Positions 53,674 to 63,460 of a stretch of DNA of 64,000 nt are shown here, piece after piece; position 1 is the stretch's first letter; each line of letters opens with the position of its first letter. A program made the position numbers and the translations under genes. The notes below the pieces were generated by a model. The model saw only the letters and a list, made by a program, of their open reading frames with translations, had not been told where the DNA came from and did no database searches. Source of the DNA: Maea johnstoni (Eukaryota; Annelida; Polychaeta; Spionida; Magelonidae); assembly GCA_963942565.1 (NCBI GenBank), contig CAWWDR010000266.1:1-64000 (forward strand), given 5' to 3'.

Positions 53674-55574
53674 CATCATCATCATCCTCATCATCATCAT
53701 CCTCATCCTCATCCTCATCATCATCATCATCATCATGTGAAAAAGTTGCCAGTGACTTGGGGTTAGGCCATGGTTTTTGCCGGGTACTCTGGTTTCCTCC
53801 ACCAGTTACAACTAGCTTGTCACGACTGTTGTATGGCAGAAAAAGTGATGAAAAATGAAATTCCATATCCAATTTAATGATCATCATCTAGAAAAATAAC
53901 AAATAATAGCAAACTGCCTTTCATGCGGAGATGTCCAAGTAGCAATTAATTAAGTCTATTTCATATATATTTGAAATCTTAAACAATATGATACAATACT
54001 TTTTCCCATTCAATATCAGTATTTGGTATTGTATCGAGTAACAGTACCTACTCCGGATGCAAAGGGATTAAGAGGAAACTTACAGTAGTATTGTTCTATT
54101 GACTGTCCCACTCTTTCTCTTGATACTGCTGAAGATGATGAGGTCCGAGAACAGCCATATACAGCACTTCTCCTTTTTCTCCTTCTTATCCTGAAAGAAA
54201 ACAAATGAATATGTGACTATAGAACTAACCCTTCCAATGCTGAGGGTACTTTCATCCGAAGGACAATGGCGTAAAAAATTTTGAAAAACATCTGAACCCT
54301 GTTGTGTTGGTATTTATTGGATAGCTCTCGCAGATTTACTTTCAGATGGGTACTCATGTGCCAGGGTTTTAGTTATTTTCCAGGTTTTTTGCATCATTTT
54401 GGATTGACCAAATTAGCCACCACTAGCTTAAGGGGACGAAGGTATTGGACCGATATCGTTATCTTTTTTGGTATTTCCTAATAATTAGAAGTGAGTGTTG
54501 AATGATCTATCATGCAATAACTTTTTTTTGAAGTAACAAATATAAAACTGGAATGGGGAGCATGACCAAACTGGCTAACATTGTTACCTCGAACCATTCA
54601 TGCTCTTAGCATCTGAAAAAGGCCATACCATTTTGGCAATATCCCCATAATATAAGCTCATCTTGGAAATAATTTGAAGAAGAAATTGAATCACAACAAA
54701 ATTAACATCCTTCATTATTTAAACCTTTGTGATTTTACGCTTTATACTCAAGATATTTTCAGAAAAATTGAGCGTTCAGAGGACACCTTACAGGCAGAGT
54801 TCTCTACATGAATGCAGAAAATAAATAAATTGCTTACCTGTATAAGATCCACCATATCGTGTCTAAGGTATTGACGGTCTGGTGCTAGCAACTGAAATAC
54901 AATCACAACACGAAATTATAAGTGACTTTAAAATAAAAAATTCAAAACACTATGGAGAATCTTTAATCTGGAAAGCATGTTACCAAAGAGTTACCAAGGT
55001 GGTAGCAATAGTGAAATGCATAATGTCAATATGAACATTACTTCTTATTGTTAAAATCTATGTATGGTCTTATATTCTTAAACCATGTCCAATCTCATCA
55101 ATTATCGCAGAAAGGTATCTATTTAATCAAAATCAAATCAAATAATCTTATAAGAATCAGCTTAATTTGAAATAATCTTTAGCTTAAGGTTATTCAGTTT
55201 GTAACTATTTCAAAGTAGCTCTAATATTGGCTATTTAACAGTTCAACATGTTCAATAGTGTTGTAAATACAAAAATACCACAACATAAGCTACATAATCT
55301 ATACTTGGACTAAAAAGCTGGCCTTACATGGTAATTCAAAAGTATCAAAAGTTTGATTTCATTGAATCTCAACCAACATACAGAACAATAGTTTCATACT
55401 TACATCAACTTCGTTGAGGAAAAGTTCTATTTTTTTGAGGTTCTGTAAATAATGCGGTGGTTTATTTTTCTTGGTGACGCTGTTGATTTTGAGGGCCAGT
55501 TTGTGGAGGGCTTTCTCAGCCTCCAGGAGGAGAGGGTAGTCGGGGTGGTCTTTGGACGTATTCTCGATCAAACG
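40498..55574 (-). CDS. ARHGEF17: ARHGEF17-like Rho guanine nucleotide exchange factor, 3' half (16 exons)
   Basis: Exons on the minus strand, 5' to 3': 55404-55574, 54838-54891, 54084-54190, 53458-53546, 52777-52889, 52317-52426, 49058-49149, 46798-47077, 45408-45577, 44982-45102, 44467-44553, 43905-43972, 43037-43185, 42207-42381, 41305-41478, 40498-40763. All introns are GT-AG and the frame is continuous, giving 741 codons plus a stop. The product starts in the last DH helix (TSKDHPDYPLLLEAEKALHK), then a PH region (DRQYLRHDMVDL; IWLFSDLIIFSSIKRKSGT; VWLKIPLDDLEIM). A propeller-like part follows (DVWVCNSDGYVGHMCLLSLQ; STMWLGTEDGRIHIFQSTDN; LLWVGTSAGVVL), ending ISGGDGYEDF...DDSTNHLLLWQV. 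That tail matches vertebrate ARHGEF17 as I remember it and differs from ARHGEF10. The family activates RhoA-type GTPases through DH-PH. The catalytic DH core exons must lie beyond 55574; none was found to 64000. An acidic insert (exon 45408-45577) is low complexity. Confidence 0.93.
41690..42030. repeat. (ATT/ATC)n-rich microsatellite in an intron
   Basis: Long irregular run of TTA, ATT and ATC trinucleotides in the intron between exons 42207-42381 and 41305-41478. Confidence 0.9.
42051..42200. repeat. 38-bp tandem repeat abutting an exon donor
   Basis: Four copies of a unit like ACTAAGTAATGCTATGTAGA plus AGTTCTCAATACTCAG. The last copy merges into the donor side of exon 42207-42381 (TAGGTAGAAGTTGTTG). 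Confidence 0.88.
42597..42810 (+). mobile_element. MITE family A copy
   Basis: Begins TCCCTTCCAATGTTGAGGC and ends TAGTAGCATAAGGGTTA. Full-length (about 214 bp), joined directly to a B copy. Confidence 0.85.
42811..43012. mobile_element. MITE family B copy abutting an A copy
   Basis: Starts after the A element's GGGTTAA, contains TCCAGATGACAAGTCCTGGAGGAACTT-type sequence, and ends AGCATTTATGGGTTA. Confidence 0.65.
43186..43345. repeat. tandem duplication just upstream of an exon acceptor
   Basis: GAAATACACAGGCAAAAATC with following sequence occurs at about 43187 and again at about 43300. The first copy holds the polypyrimidine/acceptor region of exon 43037-43185. Confidence 0.8.
45103..45320. 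repeat. tandem copies of an acceptor region, about 104-bp period
   Basis: CTGTGGAAAAACAAACAAGAA at the acceptor of exon 44982-45102 recurs as CTGTGAAAAACAAACAAGAA (about 45202) and again about 45305, each with the same downstream sequence. Confidence 0.85.
45541..45950. repeat. three copies of an exon 5' edge plus acceptor
   Basis: The 5' edge of exon 45408-45577 (CGATACCTGGTCGCCTGCG, then CTCCTTCCTAAGG) recurs as TGATACCTGTATGCCTGCGC...CATTCCTAAAGG (about 45688-45725) and CCGTGACCTGGACACACTAT...CGTGAAG (about 45848-45880), with shared intron sequence between. Confidence 0.82.
46020..46160 (+). mobile_element. SINE fragment
   Basis: GTGAAAAAGTATCCAGTGAC, GGTTTCCTCCACCACTTACA and the ACAAAAAACGAAACTCC tail match the body and tail of 24753-24969. 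The tRNA head is absent. Confidence 0.75.
47196..47385 (+). mobile_element. MITE family A copy, 3' end lost
   Basis: TAACCCTTCCAATGCTGAGG start, GTCATGTTGGTATTCATTGG in the middle, fading after CATTTTGTATTGG. Confidence 0.8.
47517..48070 (-). mobile_element. LINE 3'-end fragment (RT C-terminal zinc-binding region)
   Basis: A 141-codon minus frame (47599-48024) reads as the zf-RVT-type tail of an L1/L2-like non-LTR retrotransposon: YIQFRTIHKRFYTND, LFKMGIKNSPNCSLCRIE and SVEHMLFDCPVSRDLW, with the CxxC...HxxxxC set. The catalytic RT is missing, so it is a 5'-truncated insertion in the intron between exons 49058-49149 and 46798-47077, in the same sense as the gene. Confidence 0.85.
49215..49243. 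repeat. (AC)n microsatellite
   Basis: About 14 AC dinucleotides, 65 bp upstream (in gene sense) of exon 49058-49149. Confidence 0.95.
49564..49751 (+). mobile_element. MITE family A copy, split by the 49752-52282 transposon
   Basis: TTAACCCTTCCAATGCTAATG start; the body runs to TTTGCCACTTAA. The missing end (GCAGCATACGGGTT) resumes at 52287-52300 beyond the inserted element. Only the TTAA is duplicated, so the A copy is the older of the two. Confidence 0.85.
50640..50975. repeat. tandem partial MITE B-like units inside the TTAA transposon
   Basis: CTACATTTCTTCTTCAAATA and the following TTTTTCTAGATATAGCTCTAA occur twice (about 50711 and 50870), each after a GGAGAGTTGTT block, period about 160 bp. 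Confidence 0.8.
51036..51690 (-). pseudogene. N-terminal fragment of a transposase with a Mutator-like (PF20700-type) domain
   Basis: The frame opens near a basic stretch (CRRKRKRKR, about 51680), passes an acidic region (TDHDSEEETDSCEE), then reads AAVCAYCLDGKLELWQDSRR, LRSALFWRCSNEDC, FPSSDKNGRFYAINRQSVLA and MDLPPPFTTKSF. Two CxxC-like pairs and the NRQSVLAGRLCGNG box match the start of the domain annotated as Mutator-like transposase in many arthropod and mollusc proteins. It stops after about 200 residues; the catalytic remainder is missing. Confidence 0.75.
52427..52680. repeat. tandem copies of an exon 5' edge and acceptor
   Basis: The 5' edge of exon 52317-52426 (CTTTCAGAACGTCTTGGAAA then CTCTGAAAAATGAATATGAA) recurs upstream in the intron as CTTTCAGAACAC...CTTGGAAACTCTGAAAAAAGG (about 52470-52530) and again, weaker, at about 52610-52660 (AAAATCTGAAAATGAATGTG). 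Confidence 0.8.
53571..53735. repeat. (ATC/CAT)n microsatellite in an intron
   Basis: About 165 bp of CAT repeats with rare interruptions, directly joined to a SINE fragment. Open frames through it are artefacts. Confidence 0.97.
53736..53880 (+). mobile_element. SINE fragment joined to the microsatellite
   Basis: CATGTGAAAAAGTTGCCAGTG, GGGTACTCTGGTTTCCTCC and the GATGAAAAATGAAATTCC tail; the head is missing. Confidence 0.82.
54226..54432 (+). mobile_element. MITE family A copy
   Basis: TAACCCTTCCAATGCTGAGG start; end replaced by CTTAAGGGGACGAAGG, so another TTAA-type element may begin there. Confidence 0.78.
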
Positions 55575-55922
55575 CTGAAAAATACAAAGAAAAATGCATA
55601 AGTATGCATAAATGATTAACCATAAAGATTTCAACAACACTGTCAGCTGCTTTTGGCCACTTTGAATGTTAATGGGTTACAGACAATGCACTCTGTAAGG
55701 GTGCGAAGCCCCTTGCAATTCTTTGTCAACAAATGTGGTATATTTGTTCAGAGATCTTAGAGGGATTCATTTATACCTCTTAAGTTTTCTTTTGGAAGAA
55801 ATATGATATTGAAAGTGGGTCATGATCGATCTGTCATGTAGCCTGCTGTCACCTACTGAGAAAATTTGTAACTAACATTATGTCATATAAAGTAAAAACT
55901 CTAGCCTAGCTGATATATATAC

Positions 55923-55924
<2 letters not shown>

Positions 55925-55984
<60 letters not shown>
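55925..55984. repeat. (GT)n microsatellite
   Basis: About 29 GT dinucleotides. Confidence 0.97.
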
Positions 55985-55988
<4 letters not shown>

Positions 55989-56357
55989 CAATGCTCCCAC
56001 ATTCATAATGGTATGTGGTCTACTGTATGGTTATTTAGTTCATACCATTGCCAAAAGAGGGGGTGATGTGTATGCAGATATATTCTTAACTATAGCCTGC
56101 CTCCCAGGCCATATTTAAATGTCTTCCATTGTGGATAGATGGCACTGCGGTATACTAGGAGTTCAGTTGGAAATATGTTAACAGTAATCTCCCTTGTGTG
56201 GCAATTGTGTGAACTAAATGGCCAACAGTAGGCCACAAGTCCCTATCTAGTATAGGTGCAGGCTTCTATATATTATAAAGTAAAATCATAACAGAGCCTT
56301 GTAGCTAGGCTATCTTAACTATAGCAAACCACAAATATTTCTGCCATGTTCAGAAGC

Positions 56358-56527
56358 GGATATGTAGTGGAGGACATCTGAGTACCCGAAGGAAACCACT
56401 GCCTTGCCAAAAGTCATTGACAACTTTCTCACATGCCCTGGCTTGGATTCAAACTAGGCTAGAGGTCAGAGAGACAGTGACTTAAGTCATCAGCAACACC
56501 TTAGATCACTTGGCCACCAGGGCAGGC
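56358..56527 (-). mobile_element. SINE copy (minus)
   Basis: Reverse complement starts with GGCCTGCCCTGGTGGCCAAG and GATCTAAGGTG (tRNA-like head), contains GTTTGAATCCAAGCC (B box) and ends in the GTACTCAGATGTCCTCCAC block. Confidence 0.82.
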
Positions 56528-56550
56528 CCTCCATAGATTATAATGTATAG

Positions 56551-56844
56551 TCTTAGCCAGCAGGGCTTCTGGGCATCATTTGGACACCCAAACCTTCAAA
56601 AATCGCCCTTCAGGCCACCCAAATATTTTCTTAAAATGTCAATTTCAAGCAAAAAAAAATAAAATTTTCAACTCAATACAATTCCCACGACATGATATGA
56701 GTATCAATTATGCTTTATTTCAATAAGTAAATACATGTTTATGGTTGTAATCTAAGTATTCTGTGGCCTCCCTTAAAACATAGGATGCCCCAAAAGTTTA
56801 CAATTGCCAATTTTGGGCAGCGAGTTTCTAAATCCTGGCTAAGA
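56551..56844. mobile_element. MITE family C copy 1
   Basis: 294 bp with terminal inverted repeats TCTTAGCCAG...CTGGCTAAGA. Inner blocks TGGACACCCAAACC and TTCAATAAGTAAATACATG are shared with copy 2 in the opposite sense. Confidence 0.85.
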
Positions 56845-57020
56845 CCCTAGATTATAAACAACTGATCAGACACACTTATAACACAGAACTTAACTTCAGC
56901 CACATGAATGGTAAAATATGTTCCAAATCTTTTGCAAGGGTAACTATCCATATTAAGTAAGCGTAATCATATACCTCTAGAAGCCTGAACATTTTTCTTT
57001 TTTTTTAGTGCAGTTCAGGG

Positions 57021-57332
57021 TCTTAGCCAGGATTTAGAAACTGGGTGCCTAAAATTGGCTATTGTAACATTTTTGGGTGTCCAGATGTTTAAGGGGGACC
57101 ACAATATGCTCAAATTTCAACCATAAACATGTATGAATTTATCAAAATAAGGCATGATATCCTTATACAATGTCATAGGAATTATATGGAGAAGAAAAAA
57201 TTCAATTATATGCTTGAGATTGACATTTTTAAGATTTAAGAAATTCCTCACAAAATAATATGGGTATCCTGAGGGGTGCTTTTTAAGGGTTTGGGTGTCC
57301 AAAAAGACACCCAGACACCCTGCTGGCTAAGA
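57021..57332. mobile_element. MITE family C copy 2, inverted relative to copy 1
   Basis: 312 bp, TCTTAGCCAGGATTTAG start and CCCTGCTGGCTAAGA end. Reverse-complement homology to 56551-56844 throughout, so the pair forms a large inverted repeat with about 175 bp between. Confidence 0.85.
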
Positions 57333-57622
57333 ACATGGTGCAGTTATCATTCTAACATTTATATTTTTAGAGACCATTATCATTCCATAGGGTATGTATG
57401 TGGGAGCTTTAGTAACCTTGAGGGCTGGACCTAAATATAAGTTGACCAGGTCCAGCTGCTGTCAAAAGCAGTCAGTTGGTCACATGGCCTGGGTCAAGAT
57501 GTCAAAGGTCGCCCCGCATGTCAAAGGTCATGTTATCATTTCTGCTGCCTATCAGAGATGTCCAGGGTCAACTTGGACCTGTGACAGAGATCCCGTCCTG
57601 GGGCTATGACATGTTTCACTAT

Positions 57623-57855
57623 TAACCCATTCATGCCTGTAGAGTGCATGCAAAATCGGCAGACACTTTTAATGATATCTCTCAAACAAAAGCAAATTTC
57701 TTAATATATTTGAAGGAGAAATCTTAATAAGGTATTAACCAACGATTCTCCTTCAAATGTTTTTCCAATTTATGCTTAATTATAAAGTTATATTGAAAAG
57801 TATTATAGATCCAGACGACCATCGGCAATGAGACTGCAATGCATGAATGGGTTAA
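57623..57855. mobile_element. MITE family B copy with TTAA on both sides
   Basis: TTAACCCATTCATGCCTG at the left and GCATGAATGGGTTAA at the right: inverted tips CCCATTCATGC flanked by TTAA. The best-bounded member of the family. Confidence 0.88.
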
Positions 57856-58129
57856 CTCAATCAATCACTGCACCATTACAGACTGACAATTTATGTAGCA
57901 TCTTTGTAAAGAAGGGACTTTTGGAAAATGCCAAGAGAAATGGTAATCAGAATCCAACTGAAAACTTTCCTTCAAAAATCCTTTTTTTTTATATTATGCT
58001 TCCATTCACAAGTCATTTTCAGAAAGCATCCCAATGACTTAGTGATTGTGGAAGGATTTACATGTATAAAATTAGGTTAGCTCTCTATATGACCAGGCCC
58101 TGAAAAAAGTACTTCATCCTTTCTTGCAC

Positions 58130-58254
58130 ACTGCTGTTTGGAGTTTCTGTTCTGGACTTTACCTTTATATATGGTAAAGGTAAGGTAACTTTCAAAAGTA
58201 TCACAGGTCCAGTTGACTCCTGTCAAGGAGACCTTCAGGCATGAATGGGTTAAC
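58130..58254. mobile_element. MITE family B right part
   Basis: AAAAGTATCACAGGTCCAG through CAGGCATGAATGGGTTAA; its TTAA is shared with the A copy that starts at 58251. Confidence 0.7.
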
Positions 58255-58384
58255 CCTTATGCTGATGGTGGCTTATTTGGGCAATACAAAATGATGCAAA
58301 AAAAGCTGAAGGGTTTAGATGGTTTTCAAAAATTGTGGCATCCTCGTGAATTGGACGAAAGTAGCCTTAGCATCGGAAGGGTTA
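58251..58384 (-). mobile_element. MITE family A copy, internally shortened
   Basis: TTAACCCTTATGCTGATGG to CATCGGAAGGGTTA; about 80 bp of the middle is missing. Confidence 0.8.
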
Positions 58385-58682
58385 CAGTTCATTGTGGTCA
58401 GACAGACATGGATTATAAGCTGTCACCCTGAAGCGGTCAGACGACTGTACAGGACTGTGGAGCCGGAGAATAAACGTAAACGCCCCTCCCTGACAGACAC
58501 AAGACCCAGAGTAAGCACCCTATCACTACCCCCACTGCAACCGCCTCAGCCGCCTGCCTGCCGCTTCCACCGCCCACCCATCCAAGTGTCCAAGATGTCC
58601 AGCCAAAGGCACTGGTACTGCTATGCTAATAGCCAGATCAATTCATCTAGGAAATTAATAAATGCTATGATAATAGCCAGAT

Positions 58683-58898
58683 TAACCCTCATGCAGCTGG
58701 TGGCTATTATTTGGCCATTTCAAAATTATGCAAAAAACCTGAAAAATGGCAGAAACCCTGGCAGATGGGTACTCATCTGAGAGTACACAGCGATAGCTAT
58801 CCAATGAATACCAACATGACAGGGTTTAGATGTTTTTATGAAAAAATCTTTGTGTCCTTGTGCTTCATATGAAAGTAGCCTTAGTATTGAAAGGGTTA
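58683..58898 (-). mobile_element. MITE family A copy
   Basis: TTAACCCTCATGCAGCTGG to AGTATTGAAAGGGTTAA, full length. Confidence 0.85.
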
Positions 58899-59097
58899 AT
58901 TAAGCCATTTATTCCTGGAGGAATCCTTGATAAGTGTCACAAATTGGGCACAAATTCCCAAAAAAAATTGTACCAGAGTTGTTTGTTTGGATCTGATCAA
59001 CATTTCTCCTTCAAACATTTTCCCAAAACTGCTACAGTCACGAAGATGTCACTAAAACCAAAAGTTTTTAGGCTCTACACAGGAATGAATGGGTTAA
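58899..59097. mobile_element. MITE family B copy abutting an A copy
   Basis: Follows GGGTTAATTAA; contains CTCCTTCAAACATTTTCCC and ends GGAATGAATGGGTTAA. Confidence 0.78.
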
Positions 59098-59137
59098 TAG
59101 CATCCATGCCACAAGACTGTCCGCAGATAAAGTCACC

Positions 59138-59352
59138 TTAACCCTTATGCTTCTGGTGCCTAAGTTAGCCAATACAGAATGATGCAAAAAAACTGAAAAA
59201 TGACTGAAACCCTGGCACATGGGTACTCATCTGAGAGCACTCAGCGGGAGTTATCCAATGAACACCAATGTGACATGGTTTAAATGGTTTTCGAAAAAAC
59301 TTTGCATACTTGTGCTTTGGATGAAGTAGCCTCTGCATCATGGAAGGGTTAA
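59138..59352 (-). mobile_element. MITE family A copy, followed by a B fragment
   Basis: TTAACCCTTATGCTTCTGG to CATGGAAGGGTTAA. A short B piece (AAAGTATCATAGATCCAGG) follows to about 59410. Confidence 0.85.
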
Positions 59353-59472
59353 AAAGTATCATAGATCCAGGCGACAATTTTCATATTGAGTTCTAAACAT
59401 GGAAAGGTTAAGATGTTTCATGCAACCCAGCGTAGATGCTCCAAGGATGATCCACAGCTATGCACCACCCTG

Positions 59473-59494
59473 TCCCCCCCCCCCCCCCCCCCCT
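59473..59494. repeat. C homopolymer run
   Basis: About 22 C bases followed by CACCAC repeats. Confidence 0.9.
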
Positions 59495-60207
59495 ATCACC
59501 ACCACCACCAAGACCACCACATCCCCAAGTCTTGTCTATTGACTGTGGCCCCCTAGCGTAAACTGTTTGTATTTGCTCGCCCCGTAGGGTCGTGAGCGCC
59601 ATGAATCACGATGGCTGGGTGGAGTTGTTGTGCTCCGGGGCCCGCGAGACGCGATGAAAGAAGTATTGCTGTGTGTAAGAAAGCCGGTGCCTCCCGGTAA
59701 ACTAATGCTGACCATGTAATGAAAACTTGATACTTAATCAGCTTAATATATTTCCGAAATCTTTTAAATCATCTTCAGTTACACTTCTGTTTTTTTTATA
59801 TGTGTGGGATAAATGAAGGTTAGTGACAGTTGCTATATGTTACAAGAAAGATAGATAGTCTTCTTTTTTTGCATACAAATCATTTTTAATTGAGGGTGGA
59901 CACATTGGGTCATACATTGAGTGATCATATCTTAGTTTATATCAGCCTGGCAATTCATCTTTCAACGGCATCGCTATCGACCCAGTTTCAAAGAAAGGAG
60001 GAACTATTTTAGGATGTTTCTGATATAAGACTGATTATTAGCTATTTTGGTCCCAGGAACATACATTTTGTTGACCTGGAATCTGTGATATGACAATAGG
60101 CGTTGTTCTTTTGTTACATGATATCTTTTATAGAGTGCAATCTCATGGAGACCAACCCCTAGTATGACAGCCTTACTTGAGAGGCTTTACTTTTTTTACC
60201 CTTTCTG

Positions 60208-60405
60208 TTAACCCTTATGCTGCGGGTGGCTTATTTTGGCAATATAAAATGATGCAAAGAAGCTGAATAATGACTGAAACCCTGGCATATGGGTACTCAT
60301 CAGAGAGTGCTCATTGAGAGCTATCCAATGCATACCAACACGGCAGGGTTTAGATGGTTTTCAAAAATCTTTGCACCCAAAAGTAGCCTAAGCATTGGAA
60401 AAACT
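60208..60405 (-). mobile_element. MITE family A copy
   Basis: TTAACCCTTATGCTGCGGG start; end degenerate (CATTGGAAAAACTTTA). Confidence 0.8.
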
Positions 60406-60784
60406 TTAAGTATTGTGCCACTTGTGTGGTTGAAGCTAGGTTGATCTTTGGTACAAGTGTATCTAAATAGTGATCTATAACCTAGGAATTAAGCAAACAA
60501 TGGATAAACAGTTTGACAATAGACAGACAATGGTTAGCCAATGTGATGACCACAGGAAAACAATGGGTAGATAATAAGTTGACAATTATAAACGGACAAT
60601 CAGTTAACGATCTGTTGATAACGGACAAATTATGAATTATGATAATACACATTATGACAATAAACAGACAAAGGGGCAACAATACTTGCTGTTGGCAATA
60701 ATTAAACTATGGATAAACAATTAGTAAACAATAGGTAAACAATCTGCAGTGAAAAATAAGTTTAGTTGACAATAGGCAAACCAT

Positions 60785-61020
60785 GGGTCTAAGGCTTTGC
60801 CACTGACAGCTCTCTGCCTCTCACCACTGCATCATGAATTCTATACGGCTCAGGCATGTGAGAAAGTTTCCAGTGACTTGGTATAAGGGGATGGTTTCCC
60901 CCGGGTACTCTGTTTTCTCTCTGTCACTAACAACTGGCTATTAAGTCACCAATTAACTTGAAAAGGAATATGGCATAAAACTGTGGCAATATTAGAAATG
61001 TCAAAAAATGAAATCCAACA
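60785..61020 (+). mobile_element. SINE copy
   Basis: GGTCTAAGGCTTTGCC head, GTGAGAAAGTTTCCAGTGAC, GGGTACTCTGTTTTC and tail GTCAAAAAATGAAATCC. Confidence 0.8.
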
Positions 61021-61688
61021 CATTTTACTGCTCAAAGGCTTTTAGGAATGTTTTCAGATTATCTAGTTGTATACTACTAGAGGGGTAGTCAGGCGGGGCA
61101 AGTTGGATCAAAGATCAGATAGTCTTTAAGGTCACCCATCCAATTTTATAGCAATTACCATGTTTAACCTTGATATAGAGACAATAAAAAAAATCTTATT
61201 TTTTCAAACTTTAGGTTTGATGTTATTTTTGTATATTTTTCTCGCCCATTTTATTTCCGCCTTTACCCTTAACAACCTTTCAAGGTTGCTGTCAACTATA
61301 TTGTTATTCAAAAGATCCTGTTATGAATTCAATGAATGTGCCTCTCAACTTCCATTCTAATGTTATAAGCCTTTGTAGATAGTCAAGTGGGGCAATTTGA
61401 GGGCTTCAGGTCAGCTTGCCCCGAAATGCCTTTTTTCCATGATTACATGGATTAGATAGTCATGACTGTTATGTCGAGCCCCGTACATAATACAGCAGGG
61501 CTGGAAGTGTGATCTATACTTTTCAACATGTGCCCTACCTCCTCAGCCTTCCATCTGAGACCTCCCTCCCAGTGTGGATATTCAAACTAGTCAATTAAAG
61601 CAGAGACCAAAATATTTGTGTTAGCACAGACACTGCGGTCATCCAACACCTTACAAGTTGACAGGGATAGGGTGGCATGGTCTAAACA

Positions 61689-62185
61689 AGTCAGAACTTG
61701 AGCCAGTGGAAGTACAATATGGACAGACATTGTTGGTCATCTTTATCAACTATACTTCATGTGATCGGTTAGCTTATGTGGATAGCGTACAGTAAAAGAA
61801 GTCAGAACTTGAGCCAGTGGAAGTACAATATGGACAGACATTGTTGGTCATCTTTATCAACTAAACTGTCATGTGATCGGTTAGCTTATGTGAATAGTGT
61901 ACAGTAAAAGAAGTCAGAACTTGAGCCAGTGGAAGTACAATATGGACAGACATTGTTGGTCGTATTAATCAACTGTACTTCATGTGATCGGTTGCATGAA
62001 TTCTGTACAGTTAAACAAGTCACAACTTGAGCCAGTAGAAGTATAATACGGCCAGACATTGCTGGTCATCTTTATCAACTAAACTGTCATGTGATCGGTT
62101 AGCTTATGTGAATAGTGTACAATAAAATAAATCAGAACTTGAGCCAGCTGAAGTACAATACGGCCAGACATTGTTGGTCGTTTTG
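61689..62185 (+). repeat. minisatellite, five copies of about 111 bp
   Basis: Units start TCAGAACTTGAGCCAGTGG at about 61689, 61800, 61912, 62017 and 62129, each with ACAGACATTGTTGGTC or close variants and ATGTGATCGGTTAGCTTATG. Confidence 0.93.
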
Positions 62186-62385
62186 TGATTGGATCGCTAG
62201 TATGATACTAGTTAGAATAAAAAATGAGCATTCCAATAACACAAATCAGTAAATACTGAAATAATTTTCATGAGAATTTTTTGAAACATATGTTTTCATA
62301 ACCTATTTTTTTGTGAACTCATTTTATATTAGAATTTATGGTAAAAAGTATCCTAGATCCAGAGCACAATTTTCCAAGGAAGTGG

Positions 62386-62617
62386 GTTTACCCATTAATG
62401 CTTAAGAGTTCCTACAGAATTTGTCATCTGGATCTAAGATACATTTGATGATATCTTTGAAATTGAGAAAGATTTTACAAAATATTTGAAGGAGATATAT
62501 AGGTAATGATCTAATAAACATTTCTCCATCAAATATTTTCCGAACTTAGCTTTATCCTGCAAGATTTCATCAAAAATGTAAGACTGCTTTTGGTCGCTGT
62601 GAGTATTAATGGGTTAA
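62386..62617. mobile_element. MITE family B copy
   Basis: CCCATTAATGCTTAAGAG start and GAGTATTAATGGGTTAA end, with ATATTTGAAGGAGATATA and CAAATATTTTCCGAACT inside. Confidence 0.85.
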
Positions 62618-62748
62618 GGAACCAGACTGTTGTCGGGTGAGCTTGCTGGTCACCGTGGAGATGGCATGTAAACCGACACTAGCCAATCAGCTGAGACAAG
62701 CCGACATATGTTTCGACTCGGGACTGCAGCTCGTTTATAACCCATAAG

Positions 62749-63460
62749 CTGAGCACAATGTGATGTTCTACAGAGAGATAAGACCCCCTCACCTTGTATT
62801 TCTGACATAATTAACCTACTGCAGACTACACTCAAGGAGGGGTAAAAATAAGGAGGGGTGTTAAGGGTAGATCCTGGCCAACCAGTCACTACAATGTGAT
62901 TGAGAACAATGTGATGTTTTACTGAGAAATAAGCTACCCCCCCCCCCCCCCACCCCAGACACCTTGTTTTACTGACATAATGAACCTACTGCAGATAAGA
63001 ATTTCAAAAATGCCTGTTCAAAAACAGAAATTCTCCTAAATTTCTGCTCGTGCAGATTTAGTTACTGATTTCTTTTATATCCTTATACCAACTACATCTA
63101 ATAGCCTATTGTGTCAAAAAGGGCAATTTACGCTTCAGTTATGTCATAGGAGATGGTTTGTTAAAAAAATATTTCTTTATAACCCCCAAAAGTCAAAATT
63201 GAAAATTCTTTATAGAACTTTTTGCCTGTCCAAAAAGAAGGTTTTTTAGGAAACTGTCTGTCCAAAAGAAAGGCAAGACGAGTAGACGAGTCCTGGCTAA
63301 GTCCCTGGGCCCCCCCAATACCCTGTGGTTGAGTATAATGTGATGTTTTACATAGAGATAAGCTCCCGCTCCCCACACCTTGAATTACTGATGTTGAATT
63401 AATCTGCTGAAGACTACATTCAAGTCCTGGGTAAAATAAGAAGGGGTATCAAGGGTGAAT
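62749..63460. repeat. three spaced copies of a 110-140-bp repeat
   Basis: CAATGTGATGTTCTACAGAG (62756), CAATGTGATGTTTTACTGAG (62909) and TAATGTGATGTTTTACATAG (63338), each followed by a C-rich stretch, ACCTTGTATTTCTGACATAA-type sequence and CTACTGCAGA or CTGCTGAAGA. Two copies continue into AAGGAGGGGTRTTAAGGGT or a close form. Confidence 0.8.

Noticed and set aside
53447-53887. Poly-Asp, poly-Met and poly-Ser frames
   Set aside because: They are translations of the (ATC)n microsatellite in a Rho-GEF intron; only 53458-53546 is exon.
58213-58431. Open frames over the A-family MITEs (58213-58431, 59165-59377, 63734-63928 and similar)
   Set aside because: The same peptide recurs at every A copy in varying frames, as expected of a non-coding repeat.
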